A stretch of 64,000 nucleotides of DNA from Dokdonella koreensis DS-123 (GTDB taxonomy: Bacteria > Pseudomonadota > Gammaproteobacteria > Xanthomonadales > Rhodanobacteraceae), in the NCBI RefSeq assembly GCF_001632775.1, contig NZ_CP015249.1, positions 2,088,686-2,152,685 on the forward strand, in the 5' to 3' direction. The notes beneath the pieces are model-generated. The model did no database searches and was not told where the DNA came from. It was given only the letters and a program-made list of their open reading frames with translations. Every line of letters begins with the position of its first letter. Within the stretch, counting starts at the first letter, position 1. Positions 9,525-17,699 of the stretch are shown here, piece after piece. A program made the translations under genes and the position numbers.

Positions 9525-11711
9525 ATGAGCCGCCGCGCATCCGCCGGTGCCGCTGCCGGCCTGGCGTGGCTGATCCTGCTGGCCGGTGCGCTGCAACTGG
9601 GCGCCGCGCAGGGACAGGATCCGCCCGGCGCCGACGAGCAGCCGTTGTCCGAATGCCGCGCCCTGCGCCATCCGTCGCCGGCCCGTGCGGCCACGGTCTG
9701 CGCGGCCGCGGCGGATCGGGCATTGGCGCAGGGGCGCACCAGCGAGGCGGTCGAGGCGATGTTCCATGCCAGCGAAGCGGCCCAGGCGCTGGGCGAGTTC
9801 GAGGCGGCCGAGCGCTGGCTGGCGCAGATCGAACGGTCCCTGCGCGAGCACGGCACGGCGGAGGATCGCTTCCGGCTGGCGCGGCGCACGGGCATGCTGG
9901 CCTTCCGCCGCGACCGGCCCGCCGATGCCTTGCATGCCTTCGAGCGTGCGCGCGTCCTGGCCGGGCCGCTGGGCGATCGCGAGCGCGCGATCGCGTTCAA
10001 CGACCTCGGCATCGTCCAGCGCAAGCTCGGCGACTATCCGGCGGCGCTGTCCAGTTTCATCGCCAGCCTGGAGCTGCGCTCGCGTGCCGGGCAGGAGCAG
10101 GAGGTCGGCCCGGCCCTGCAGAACATCGCCGACGTCTACCGGGAGGCGGGCGACCTCGACCAGGCCGAGGCCTACCTGCGCAAGGCGATCCAGCTGCACA
10201 CCGAGGGCGGCGTGCCGCTCAAGGCGGCGCATGCGCACGAGTCGCTCGGCCTGGTGGCGGCGGCGCGCGGCGACACGGCGGCGGCCGCCACGGCCTATGC
10301 GGCCGCCGCGGCGATCTTCGACGAGGCCCAGGCGGCGCCGGACCGGTTGCGCGTCGTGCTGCGCCAGGCGGACCTGGCGTCGAGTGCCGGTGACGCGGCG
10401 GCGCTGACCGCGGGGCTGGCCGCGGCCGGCCCCCTGGTCGAAGCGCTCGGCGGCAACGAGCCGCTGGCCTACGTGCGCCTGGATGCCGAGCGTCTCGCCT
10501 TGGCCGGCCGCCCGCGCGAGGCCTTCGGGCGCCTCTCGGCGCGGCTCGATCGCGACGATCCGTCCGACGCGTTGGCCGAACGCCAGCAGGCGCTGGCACG
10601 CCTGGCCGCCTGGGCGGAGGCGCTCGGCGACTGGCGCCCGGCACTGGCCTTGCAGCGCCGGGCCTTCGAGGCGCAGCAGGCGCTCGACGAGCGCCAGCGC
10701 AGCGAGGTGGTGGACCGCCTGCGCATCCGCTACGGCCTCGCCGAGCGCGAGCGCGAGCTGGCGCAACTGGAACTGGAGAGCAGCCGCCAGCAGGGCGCGC
10801 TGAAGGACGCGCGGCGCACACGCGACGGACTGCTGGCCGCGGCGGCGGCGATCCTGCTGGCCCTGCTGGCCCTGCATCGCCGCCGCGTGTGGCAGCTGCG
10901 GCTGCAGGCCGAGCGCAGCCGCGTGCAGCTGGAGCAGGAGCTGGATCGGTTCCGCGCGGCGGCCGCGCGCCTACGCGCGGACCGCCATCGGCTGCGGCTG
11001 GCGCTGGACCGGGCCGGCGAGCCGCTGCTGTTGGTCGATGCCGCCGGGCAGGTCTATCTGGCCAACCGGGCCGCGCGCGCGCTGCTCGGCCGTCCCGACG
11101 CGGAACCGTCGGGCAGCCCGGAGCAACTGGCCGATTGGATCGAGCCCGGTCAGGCGCAGCGGATCGGCGACTGGCTGCGGGGCCTGGACGACGCCCCCGG
11201 GGCACCGGTGGCGATCGACGCTGCCGGTGCCGGCATGTGGCTGATGCCGCTGGCGCTGGAGGAGGAACTGATCGTGCTGGGCCTTTCCGCGGCCGCCGGT
11301 CCCGACGCGCAGACCCGCCACCTGCTGGAGGACCTGCGCGACGCCCATGCGCGTGACGAGTCGACGCTCGCGCCGGCCACGCCGCCGCCCGCCGGCGCGG
11401 CACCGGAGGCGTTTCGCCGGGCCCTGGTCGCCCTGATGCGGGCGGCGGTGGACGCCTGGGAATCGAGTACGCGCAAGTCGCGCCTGGACCTGGCCGAAGC
11501 CAGCGGCGTCTGGCGGATCACGATCGACGACGGTCGCCTGCGGGTCCGCACGATGGAGCGCTACCTCGGCATGGAGCGCATGCCGGAGCGGCCGCGCTGG
11601 CGCGAGGTGCTGCGCACGGCCTATTTCGTGCTGGCCGAGTGCCCGCTGGACACCGGGCAGCGCGAACGGCTGCGCGGGCTCATCGACGCCGTCAAGGCGC
11701 TGGCCCGCTGA
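9525..11711 (+). CDS. Membrane protein with periplasmic TPR repeats, a PAS-like domain and an uncharacterised C-terminal domain
   Basis: 728 residues from ATG 9525, chosen because it begins a clear signal sequence (MSRRASAGAAAGLAWLILLA); the frame is open from 9441. Residues about 60-420 are TPR units such as AIAFNDLGIVQRKLGDYPAALSSF and ALQNIADVYREAGDLDQAE. A single membrane helix lies at about 434-452, then an Arg/Glu-rich coiled coil, then a PAS-like segment (about 487-540, EPLLLVDAAGQVYLANRAARALLG). The last 100 residues hold a compact domain (STRKSRLDLAEASGVWRI, then TMERYLGMERMPERPRW). The architecture resembles TPR-linked sensor proteins but lacks a kinase or cyclase motif. Output is unknown. 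Confidence 0.75.
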   Translation: MSRRASAGAAAGLAWLILLAGALQLGAAQGQDPPGADEQPLSECRALRHPSPARAATVCAAAADRALAQGRTSEAVEAMFHASEAAQALGEFEAAERWLAQIERSLREHGTAEDRFRLARRTGMLAFRRDRPADALHAFERARVLAGPLGDRERAIAFNDLGIVQRKLGDYPAALSSFIASLELRSRAGQEQEVGPALQNIADVYREAGDLDQAEAYLRKAIQLHTEGGVPLKAAHAHESLGLVAAARGDTAAAATAYAAAAAIFDEAQAAPDRLRVVLRQADLASSAGDAAALTAGLAAAGPLVEALGGNEPLAYVRLDAERLALAGRPREAFGRLSARLDRDDPSDALAERQQALARLAAWAEALGDWRPALALQRRAFEAQQALDERQRSEVVDRLRIRYGLAERERELAQLELESSRQQGALKDARRTRDGLLAAAAAILLALLALHRRRVWQLRLQAERSRVQLEQELDRFRAAAARLRADRHRLRLALDRAGEPLLLVDAAGQVYLANRAARALLGRPDAEPSGSPEQLADWIEPGQAQRIGDWLRGLDDAPGAPVAIDAAGAGMWLMPLALEEELIVLGLSAAAGPDAQTRHLLEDLRDAHARDESTLAPATPPPAGAAPEAFRRALVALMRAAVDAWESSTRKSRLDLAEASGVWRITIDDGRLRVRTMERYLGMERMPERPRWREVLRTAYFVLAECPLDTGQRERLRGLIDAVKALAR

Positions 11712-11727
11712 TACTCCCCCGCGGCGG

Positions 11728-12186
11728 CTATCGGACCGGGTTGTTCGGCTGCGTCGGCAAGGTCGGCAGGCCCAGCGGCCGCCGGCAGACCAGGCACACC
11801 CCACTCAGCCCGCTGGATGCCTGGTAGCTGTGGTGGTGGTCGTCGTCGAGGAACGAGGCCGGTCCGGTGACGACCGGGATGATCGACACGGCGCCGGTAT
11901 CCTGCTGCAGGTTCGAGGCCAGCAGCACACAGTAGGCAGCCGAGTAGCTGCGGGCGGCGTGGTAGTCGTCGTCGAACACGCCGCAATCCCTGTTGTGGAT
12001 CTCATAGGCGCAGGCGGGGCTCTGGCGGAAGTTCGACAGGACCTGCCCGGGGATCTGGAAGGTTCCCAGCTCCGTGACCTGGCCGCCGCTGCACCAGGTG
12101 GTCGAGTAGGGCTCCTCGTGCGCGGCGGCCGGCAGCGCGGCGGCGGCCAGTGCCCAGAGGGCGGCGATAGGGGCAAGCGGCTTCAT
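11728..12186 (-). CDS. Small exported protein of unknown function
   Basis: 152 residues from ATG 12186 (an upstream ATG at 12201 would add five). A signal peptide is clear: MKPLAPIAALWALAAAALPA then AAAHEEPY. The mature part has six cysteines (WCSGG, ACAYE, RDCGVF, AYCVLL, VCLVC), so disulfides are likely, and a DDDHHHS stretch that could bind metal. I do not recognise the family. It converges with the TPR/PAS gene, ending 17 bases from it. Confidence 0.6.
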   Translation of the reverse strand: MKPLAPIAALWALAAAALPAAAHEEPYSTTWCSGGQVTELGTFQIPGQVLSNFRQSPACAYEIHNRDCGVFDDDYHAARSYSAAYCVLLASNLQQDTGAVSIIPVVTGPASFLDDDHHHSYQASSGLSGVCLVCRRPLGLPTLPTQPNNPVR

Positions 12187-12391
12187 CGCGAACGGCTCCA
12201 CGGTGGGGATGCCCGAGTCTGGCGGCGCTGCCGCCAGGCTGTCGAGGCCGGAGCCGGGACGAAACCGGGAAAAAAGACCCGCCGGGCGCCATTTGATCCC
12301 GGTTTCGTCCTCGCGCCCGGCGGCGGCCCGCCGCTAGCGTCGTCGCGCTGCCGGGCGACCGCCCGGAGCCCAACGACGGAGAACGACACCG

Positions 12392-12805
12392 ATGAAGATC
12401 ACCATGCACCTGCTCGCACTCGGCCTGGCTTGCGCGGCACCGCTCGCCCATGCCACGCATGACGGCGTGAGCGGCTGGGCCGGCCTGGTCTGCTATTCCG
12501 ACGGCAGCGGCAGGACCGTCATCGACTACCAGAGCATCAACGCCTGCAATGTCCGCGTCGCCGATGCCGCCGCCAACCCGCCGACCGGTGCCAGCGTGAC
12601 TTCGATCACCTACTGCGCCTTGCGCGGCACCGGTACGGCGCTGCCGTGGTGCCTGCGGAGGAACGACGACTTGTTCAGTGTCGAGATCGAGAACGGCGAC
12701 ATCCGGCCGGCGCTGGACTTCAAGCAGCGGCTGGACGACCTGCGCAAGCGCTACCTGATCGACGAGTACGAGCGCCAGCTCCAGGAACTGCATCGCGGAC
12801 GTTGA
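12392..12805 (+). CDS. Small exported protein of unknown function
   Basis: 137 residues with a signal peptide (MKITMHLLALGLACAAPLA, then HATHDG) and four cysteines in the mature part (VCYSDG, NACNV, TYCALRG, PWCLRR). The C-terminal third is charged and helical (FKQRLDDLRKRYLIDEYERQ). A purine-rich site (acggagaacgac) precedes the ATG. It resembles the previous gene in size, export and cysteine content and is divergent from it, but the sequences do not obviously align. No function can be assigned. Confidence 0.6.
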   Translation: MKITMHLLALGLACAAPLAHATHDGVSGWAGLVCYSDGSGRTVIDYQSINACNVRVADAAANPPTGASVTSITYCALRGTGTALPWCLRRNDDLFSVEIENGDIRPALDFKQRLDDLRKRYLIDEYERQLQELHRGR

Positions 12806-12818
12806 CCGCCGCGGCGGC

Positions 12819-13799
12819 TCACGGCGCGTCGGACGCGTCCGACGCGCCGACCTGCATCGGCCGGTAGCCGGCCGGCACCTCGAACGTTGCCTCCGGAACG
12901 TCGACGCCGCTGCGGAACGACAGCGTCGCCGTACCGGTCGGGCGCCCGTCGCGGTAGCAGCGGCGGCGTAGTGGCACGCTCGGCGGGCCGGCCTCGTCGG
13001 CGGCCTCGGGGTGCAGCTCGGCCAGCCCGCGGCCGACGGTCGCGCCGACCGTGGCGATGCGATTGAGCCGGCGCAGCGCCGCCGGTTCCAGGTCCAGGTC
13101 CGCGATCGGACTGAGGCAGTCCTCGCGCAGCACGGTCTCGCCGCGGACGGTGCGTTCGACGCGGCAACGGCGGCCGTCGATCGTGGCCTCCTCGCCGCGT
13201 TCGGTGCGGGTCTTGCGCCACGGCGTCGCCGCGGCGTCCTGCGGTGCGACCGGATGGGCCGCTTGCGAGGCCCGGCCACCGGCCATCGCCGCGGCGACCG
13301 CCTGCCGGCGGTCACCGCTCGGGACGGTGCTCGCCATCGTTTCGGCGCAGCGCGCGGCGGCCTCGGCGTAGTCGGGATCGCCGAAGCCGAGATCGGCCAT
13401 CTCGGGACAGGACGCCACCTGCTGCGCGCGCAAGCGGGCCGTCAACGTCGCACGGTCCATGCCGGTCACCTTGGCGGCCTCGTTGCCGGCGTGGATGTGG
13501 CTGCTGCGCATGACGTCGCTCTGGAAATCGATCGCGTCGTCGTCCGACTCCATCGTCATGTACGTGCCGAGCTCGTGCAGCACCTGGGTCATCAGCTGTT
13601 CGCCGTCGTCGGCGATCGTCGACATCGGCGTGCCGTCCACGTGCATGTCGATGCGCGCGCGCAGGCCGCTGATCGTCATGCGGTCGAAGTCGGTCGGGCA
13701 GTCGCCTTCGTGGCGGTACTCGATGACCGTCCCGGCGTCGACGCCGGCCGAGGCGGCGAGCAGCAGGACGAGCAGGCGGGCGGGGCGGTGATGGTTCAT
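12819..13799 (-). CDS. Exported protein of unknown function (N-terminal DUF4412-like segment)
   Basis: 326 residues from ATG 13799, which overlaps the stop of the upstream CsgG-like gene (ATGA), so the pair is co-translated. Signal peptide: MNHHRPARLLVLLLAASAGV then DAG. The N-terminal 100 residues (MTISGLRARIDMHVDGTPMS, then DDGEQLMTQVLHELGTYMTM) resemble the DUF4412 pattern of exported proteins, but this is from pattern memory only. Four of the cysteines lie in the second half. The partner gene suggests an envelope role. Confidence 0.6.
   Translation of the reverse strand: MNHHRPARLLVLLLAASAGVDAGTVIEYRHEGDCPTDFDRMTISGLRARIDMHVDGTPMSTIADDGEQLMTQVLHELGTYMTMESDDDAIDFQSDVMRSSHIHAGNEAAKVTGMDRATLTARLRAQQVASCPEMADLGFGDPDYAEAAARCAETMASTVPSGDRRQAVAAAMAGGRASQAAHPVAPQDAAATPWRKTRTERGEEATIDGRRCRVERTVRGETVLREDCLSPIADLDLEPAALRRLNRIATVGATVGRGLAELHPEAADEAGPPSVPLRRRCYRDGRPTGTATLSFRSGVDVPEATFEVPAGYRPMQVGASDASDAP
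12822..12849. repeat. 28-bp perfect palindrome at the 3' end of convergent genes
   Basis: CGGCGCGTCGGACG (12822-12835) is followed directly by its exact complement (12836-12849). It lies inside the last codons of the minus-strand gene that ends at 12819, 17 bases after the converging plus-strand gene. A second short palindrome, CCGCCGCGGCGG, occupies 12807-12818. It could act as a bidirectional 3' hairpin; there is no T-run. Confidence 0.5.
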
Positions 13800-14569
13800 C
13801 GCGATCGTTTCCGGGTGTCGTGGTCGAGGTCGATGGCGCGCCGCGTCGCGTCCACGCGGCGCCGGTCCTTCTCGGCGTACCCGGCCATGCAGCCGTCGCG
13901 GCGGACCATCGCGCATTCGAGGTAGTCGATGACCTCGATCACCGCGGCGCGCACGACGCGGGCATCGGCCTCGCTCTTGAACGCTTCGTAGCCGAGGCCC
14001 GCGCCGCCGAGACCGACCTGGACCGACGTGGCGGTCCGGGTCGTACGCCCTTCGATCGAGCGCGCATAGCGGATCTCGCCGCTTTCGGTGTCGACCACGC
14101 GCAGGTCGATCGCCAGGTACGCCGTTTCCGATCGCCGCGAGCCGCCGATGCCGGCGAAGCCGCCGCGAACGGCGCGGGTCTCGACGCCGGGCTGGAATGC
14201 GGTCACCGTGCCCATGACCAGGTAGTCGGCACCGGTCAGCTGGCCGATGCGCGGGCCGTCGCCGGGCTGCACCCGGCCGGAGGTGCCGAGGTCCTGCTCC
14301 TCGAGCACCGCCGCCAGCCGGCGCCGCTCGACGACGGTGAAGACCGGGCGCGCCGCCAGCTCGTTGGTCAGGATGTTGGTCAGCACGCGGCCGATGCCGC
14401 CCTGGAACGGCAGCGCACCGGTCTCGTCCTGGAACTTGACCACGCCGAGCACCGGCGTCCCCGCGGCGCTGGCCTGCACGGCCGGCGCCGCCGTCCAGGC
14501 GATCGCCAGCGCGGCGGTGAGGACATGGCGCATCAGGCGGGCCGGAGCGGTCGGAAGGGGCGCGTTCAT
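13796..14569 (-). CDS. CsgG/HfaB-like exported protein
   Basis: 257 residues; a start at Met13 is possible and would trim the N-terminus ahead of the signal (RHVLTAALAIAWTAAPAVQA). Residues about 40-180 match the CsgG fold: VLGVVKFQDETG, LTNILTNELAARPVFTVVER, LAAVLEEQDLG and LTGADYLVMGTVTAF. CsgG proteins form outer-membrane lipoprotein secretion pores, but this one has no lipobox cysteine, so a pore is not assured. The C-terminus has a C-x7-C pair (ECAMVRRDGC) shared with a paralogue at 24241-24963. It is co-translated with the next gene (ATGA overlap). Confidence 0.75.
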   Translation of the reverse strand: MNAPLPTAPARLMRHVLTAALAIAWTAAPAVQASAAGTPVLGVVKFQDETGALPFQGGIGRVLTNILTNELAARPVFTVVERRRLAAVLEEQDLGTSGRVQPGDGPRIGQLTGADYLVMGTVTAFQPGVETRAVRGGFAGIGGSRRSETAYLAIDLRVVDTESGEIRYARSIEGRTTRTATSVQVGLGGAGLGYEAFKSEADARVVRAAVIEVIDYLECAMVRRDGCMAGYAEKDRRRVDATRRAIDLDHDTRKRSR

Positions 14570-14649
14570 GCCTTCCAGGACGACGCGGCGCCGCGGTTCC
14601 TATCACGCGGTCCGGCCGATGCCGCGGGCAGGGCGGGTATCATCGGGCG

Positions 14650-15992
14650 ATGCCTCGCCGACCGCCCCCTGCACCCGCCCTGTTCACCGAATCGGACACG
14701 CTCAAGCCGCTGGCCGAGCGCATGCGCCCGCGCACCCTGGACGACATCGTCGGCCAGAGCCGGCTGCTGTCCGCGGGCAAGCCGCTGCGCCGCGCGATCG
14801 AGGCCGGCAAGGTCCACTCGATGATCCTGTGGGGTCCCCCGGCTGCGGCAAGACCACGCTCGCGTTGCTGCTGGCACGCTATGCCGACGCCGATTTCCGC
14901 GCGATCTCGGCGGTGCTCTCGGGGTTGCCGGAGGTGCGCGCGGCCCTGGCCGAGGCCGAGGTGCGCTACCAGCAGGGGCGCCGCACGGTGCTGTTCGTCG
15001 ACGAGGTCCACCGCTTCAACAAGGCCCAGCAGGACGCCTTCCTGCCGCACATCGAGCGCGGCGTGATCCTGTTCGTCGGCGCGACGACCGAGAACCCCTC
15101 GTTCGAGCTGAACTCCGCGCTGCTCTCGCGCTGCCGCGTGCACGTGCTCGAGGCGGTCTCGGTCGAGGACATCCGCCGGGCGCTGGCGCGCGCGCTGGCC
15201 GATCCGGAGCGCGGGCTCGGCGAGCTCGGCCTGTCCGTCGACGACGCCTCGCTCGGCCTGATCGCGCAGGCGGCCGACGGCGACGTCAGGCGCGCGCTGA
15301 CGCTGCTGGAGATCGCCGCGGAACTGGCCGAGGACGGCCGCATCGACGAGACCACGCTGACCCAGGTGCTGGCCGACCGCACGCGGCGCTTCGACAAGGG
15401 CGGCGAGCAGTTCTACGACCAGATATCGGCCCTGCACAAGTCCGTGCGCTCGTCCGATCCGGACGCGGCGCTGTACTGGTGCACGCGCATGCTCGACGGC
15501 GGCGTCGACCCGGCCTACCTGGCGCGGCGGCTGACGCGAATGGCGATCGAGGACGTCGGGCTGGCCGATCCGCGGGCCTGGACGATGACGCTGGAAGCCT
15601 GGGACACCTACGACCGGCTCGGTTCGCCGGAAGGCGACCTGGCGCTGGCGGAAGCGGCGCTGTACCTGGCGATCGCCGCCAAGAGCAATGCCGCCTATGC
15701 CGCGTTCAACACCGTCAAGGCCGAGATCGCGGCGAGCGGCACGCTGGAGGTGCCGATGCACCTGCGCAATGCGCCGACGCGGCTGATGAAGGGCCTGGGC
15801 TACGGCAAGGGCTACCAGTACGACCCCGATGTCGAGGGCGGTGTCGCGCTCGACCAGCAATGCCTGCCCGACGCGCTGGCCGGCCGCGTGTTCTACGCAC
15901 CGGTGGCGCGCGGCATGGAGCTGAAGATCGCCGAGAAGCTGCATGCGCTGCGCGCGGCCCGCAAGGCGGCCCGCGGCGAGGCCGGCGATTGA
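14650..15992 (+). CDS. rarA: Replication-associated recombination protein A, frameshifted by one base in Walker A
   Basis: AAA+ ATPase of the clamp-loader family acting at stalled forks. The frame from ATG 14650 reads through TLKPLAERMRPRTLDDIVGQ to MILWGPP, then loses phase; the remainder (GCGKTTLALLLARYADADFR, FVDEVHRFNKAQQDAFLPHI, GATTENPSFELNSALLSRC, NAPTRLMKGLGYGKGYQY) continues in the next frame to 15992. Five C at 14836-14840 must be six to give GPPGCGKTT. With the base restored the protein is 447 residues, normal for RarA. As in infA the loss is in a C-run, which points to sequence error. The dacB start overlaps its stop. Confidence 0.92.
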
Positions 15993-17521
15993 AACGGCCG
16001 GCGTGCTGGCTGGCGGCGCTGCTGCTGGGCACGGCCGGCGGCACCGTCCAGGCGGCCGGTGCCGCCGCGACCCGCGCGCAGATCGATGCGATCCTCGCCG
16101 AGCCGCGCTTCGCCGCGGCGAGCTGGGGCGTCCAGGCGGTGTCGATCGACAGCGGCCGCACGGTCTATGCCCACCAGGCCGAGCGCCTGCTGGTACCGGC
16201 CTCGACGGCCAAGCTCTACACCGCGGCGCTGGCGCTGGCGACATTCGGCGGCGACTACCGGATACCGACGACGCTGTTCGCGACGGCGGCACCGGCTCGC
16301 GACGGTGAACTGCACGGCGACCTGGTCCTCTACGGCTACGGCGATCCGGCGCTCGGCGCCGATGCGGACGTGTCCTGGGCCGACCGGCTGGCGATCGCGC
16401 TGCGCCGGCGCGGCGTTACCCGCGTGCACGGCGACCTGATCGGCGATGCCACGCGCTTCGCGGCGCCGCTGTTCGGCGCCGGCTGGGAAGCGGCGGACCT
16501 GCAGAGCTGGTTCGGCATGCCCGCGGCGGCGCTCAGCGTGGACGAGAACCTGGTGACGGTCCGCATCCGGCCGGCGCCGCAGGTCGGGGCGATGGCCGGC
16601 CTGCGCTTCGAGCCGCCCGGCTCGGCGCCGGACCTGGCCAATCGCCTGCTGACGGTCGCCCGCGGGCGGCCCACCGATGTCGGCCTGTTCCGCGCACCGG
16701 GACAGGCCACGCTGCAGGCGTTCGGCAGCATCGCCGCCGATGCGGGCGAGCAGCGCTACCGCCTGGCGCTGGTGGACCCGGCGCTGACGGCGGCCGGCCA
16801 GCTGCGCGACGCGCTGGCCCGGCAGGGCGTGACGCTGGAAGGGCGGTTGCGCAGCGTCTACTGGCCGGAGCGCACCGTGGCGATGGCCGCCGATGCGCCG
16901 CAACGCATCGCCGAGGTGCACTCGCCGCCGCTGGCCGACCTGGTACGGCGCGGGCTCAAGGTGTCGCAGAACCTGTACCTGCAGAATCTGTTCCTGCTGG
17001 TCGGCGCGGCGGAGGCGGACAAGGTGCGCGCGCTGCAGCCCGACTCCCTGCCGTTCCGCAGCACCGATCAGCGGGCGGCCGATGCGCTGCGCCGTTATTT
17101 GTCGGGCCTCGGCATCACACCGCAGCAGGCTTCGATCGAGGACGGGGCCGGCCTGTCGCGGCGCAACCTGACCTCGGCCGCGGCGCTGGCCACCCTGCTG
17201 CAACGCTGGGGCGACACGCCCGACGGCGCGGCCTTCCGGTTGGCGCTGCCGCAGGCGGGCGTCGACGGCTCGCTCGCCGGCCGCCTGCGCGATACGCCCG
17301 CGCAGGGCCGCGTCCATGCCAAGACCGGCGCGATGAACGGCATTCGCGGCCTGGCCGGCTACCTGACCACCGCCGCCGGCGAACGGCTGGCGTTCGCGAT
17401 CCTGCTCAACAACTACCAGCCGCCGGGGGACGCGGCCACGGCACGGCCGAGCGGCGAGATCGACCGCATCGTGCTGGCGCTGGCCGCGCTCGACGAGCGC
17501 AGTTCCGCGGCAAGGCCCTAG
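15989..17521 (+). CDS. dacB: D-alanyl-D-alanine carboxypeptidase/endopeptidase (PBP4 family)
   Basis: Periplasmic class C penicillin-binding protein that trims peptidoglycan peptides or cuts cross-links. The likely start is TTG 15989, overlapping the rarA stop, which opens a signal peptide (KRPACWLAALLLGTAGGTVQ then AAG); 510 residues. All three active-site motifs are visible: S72-T-A-K75 (VPASTAKLY), S326-Q-N328 (KVSQNLYLQN) and K445-T-G (HAKTGAMNGI). The large insertion between the first two motifs is typical of PBP4. Its position between rarA and serS is unlike the compact order of other xanthomonads. Confidence 0.93.
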   Translation: MKRPACWLAALLLGTAGGTVQAAGAAATRAQIDAILAEPRFAAASWGVQAVSIDSGRTVYAHQAERLLVPASTAKLYTAALALATFGGDYRIPTTLFATAAPARDGELHGDLVLYGYGDPALGADADVSWADRLAIALRRRGVTRVHGDLIGDATRFAAPLFGAGWEAADLQSWFGMPAAALSVDENLVTVRIRPAPQVGAMAGLRFEPPGSAPDLANRLLTVARGRPTDVGLFRAPGQATLQAFGSIAADAGEQRYRLALVDPALTAAGQLRDALARQGVTLEGRLRSVYWPERTVAMAADAPQRIAEVHSPPLADLVRRGLKVSQNLYLQNLFLLVGAAEADKVRALQPDSLPFRSTDQRAADALRRYLSGLGITPQQASIEDGAGLSRRNLTSAAALATLLQRWGDTPDGAAFRLALPQAGVDGSLAGRLRDTPAQGRVHAKTGAMNGIRGLAGYLTTAAGERLAFAILLNNYQPPGDAATARPSGEIDRIVLALAALDERSSAARP

Positions 17522-17610
17522 CCGGGGCAGCGGTTTCGTCGCCGGGTCGCACCGGCAGGCTGCGCGGCGCCGGCCGGTCGAAGCGGCGGGCCGCCGCGGC
17601 GTGGCCCGAT

Positions 17611-17641
17611 AAAGAGAAAGCGGCCGCCCGATGGCGGCCGC
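17611..17641 (-). terminator. Rho-independent terminator of the subtilase gene
   Basis: On the minus strand GCGGCCGCC, loop ATCG, GGCGGCCGC, then TTTCTCTTT. The 9-bp stem is perfect (17620-17628 with 17633-17641) and the T-rich tract is at 17611-17619, about 60 bases past the subtilase stop at 17700. Confidence 0.75.
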
Positions 17642-17699
17642 GCTCGTCTGCCGATGGCGACGGCAACCGGCGGCGAAGCCTCGCCGCCGGCCGCGCGGG

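Noticed and set aside
14247-14649. Longer start for rarA
   Set aside because: The upstream part of that frame is antisense to the CsgG-like gene; similarity starts at 14650 in the other frame before the frameshift.
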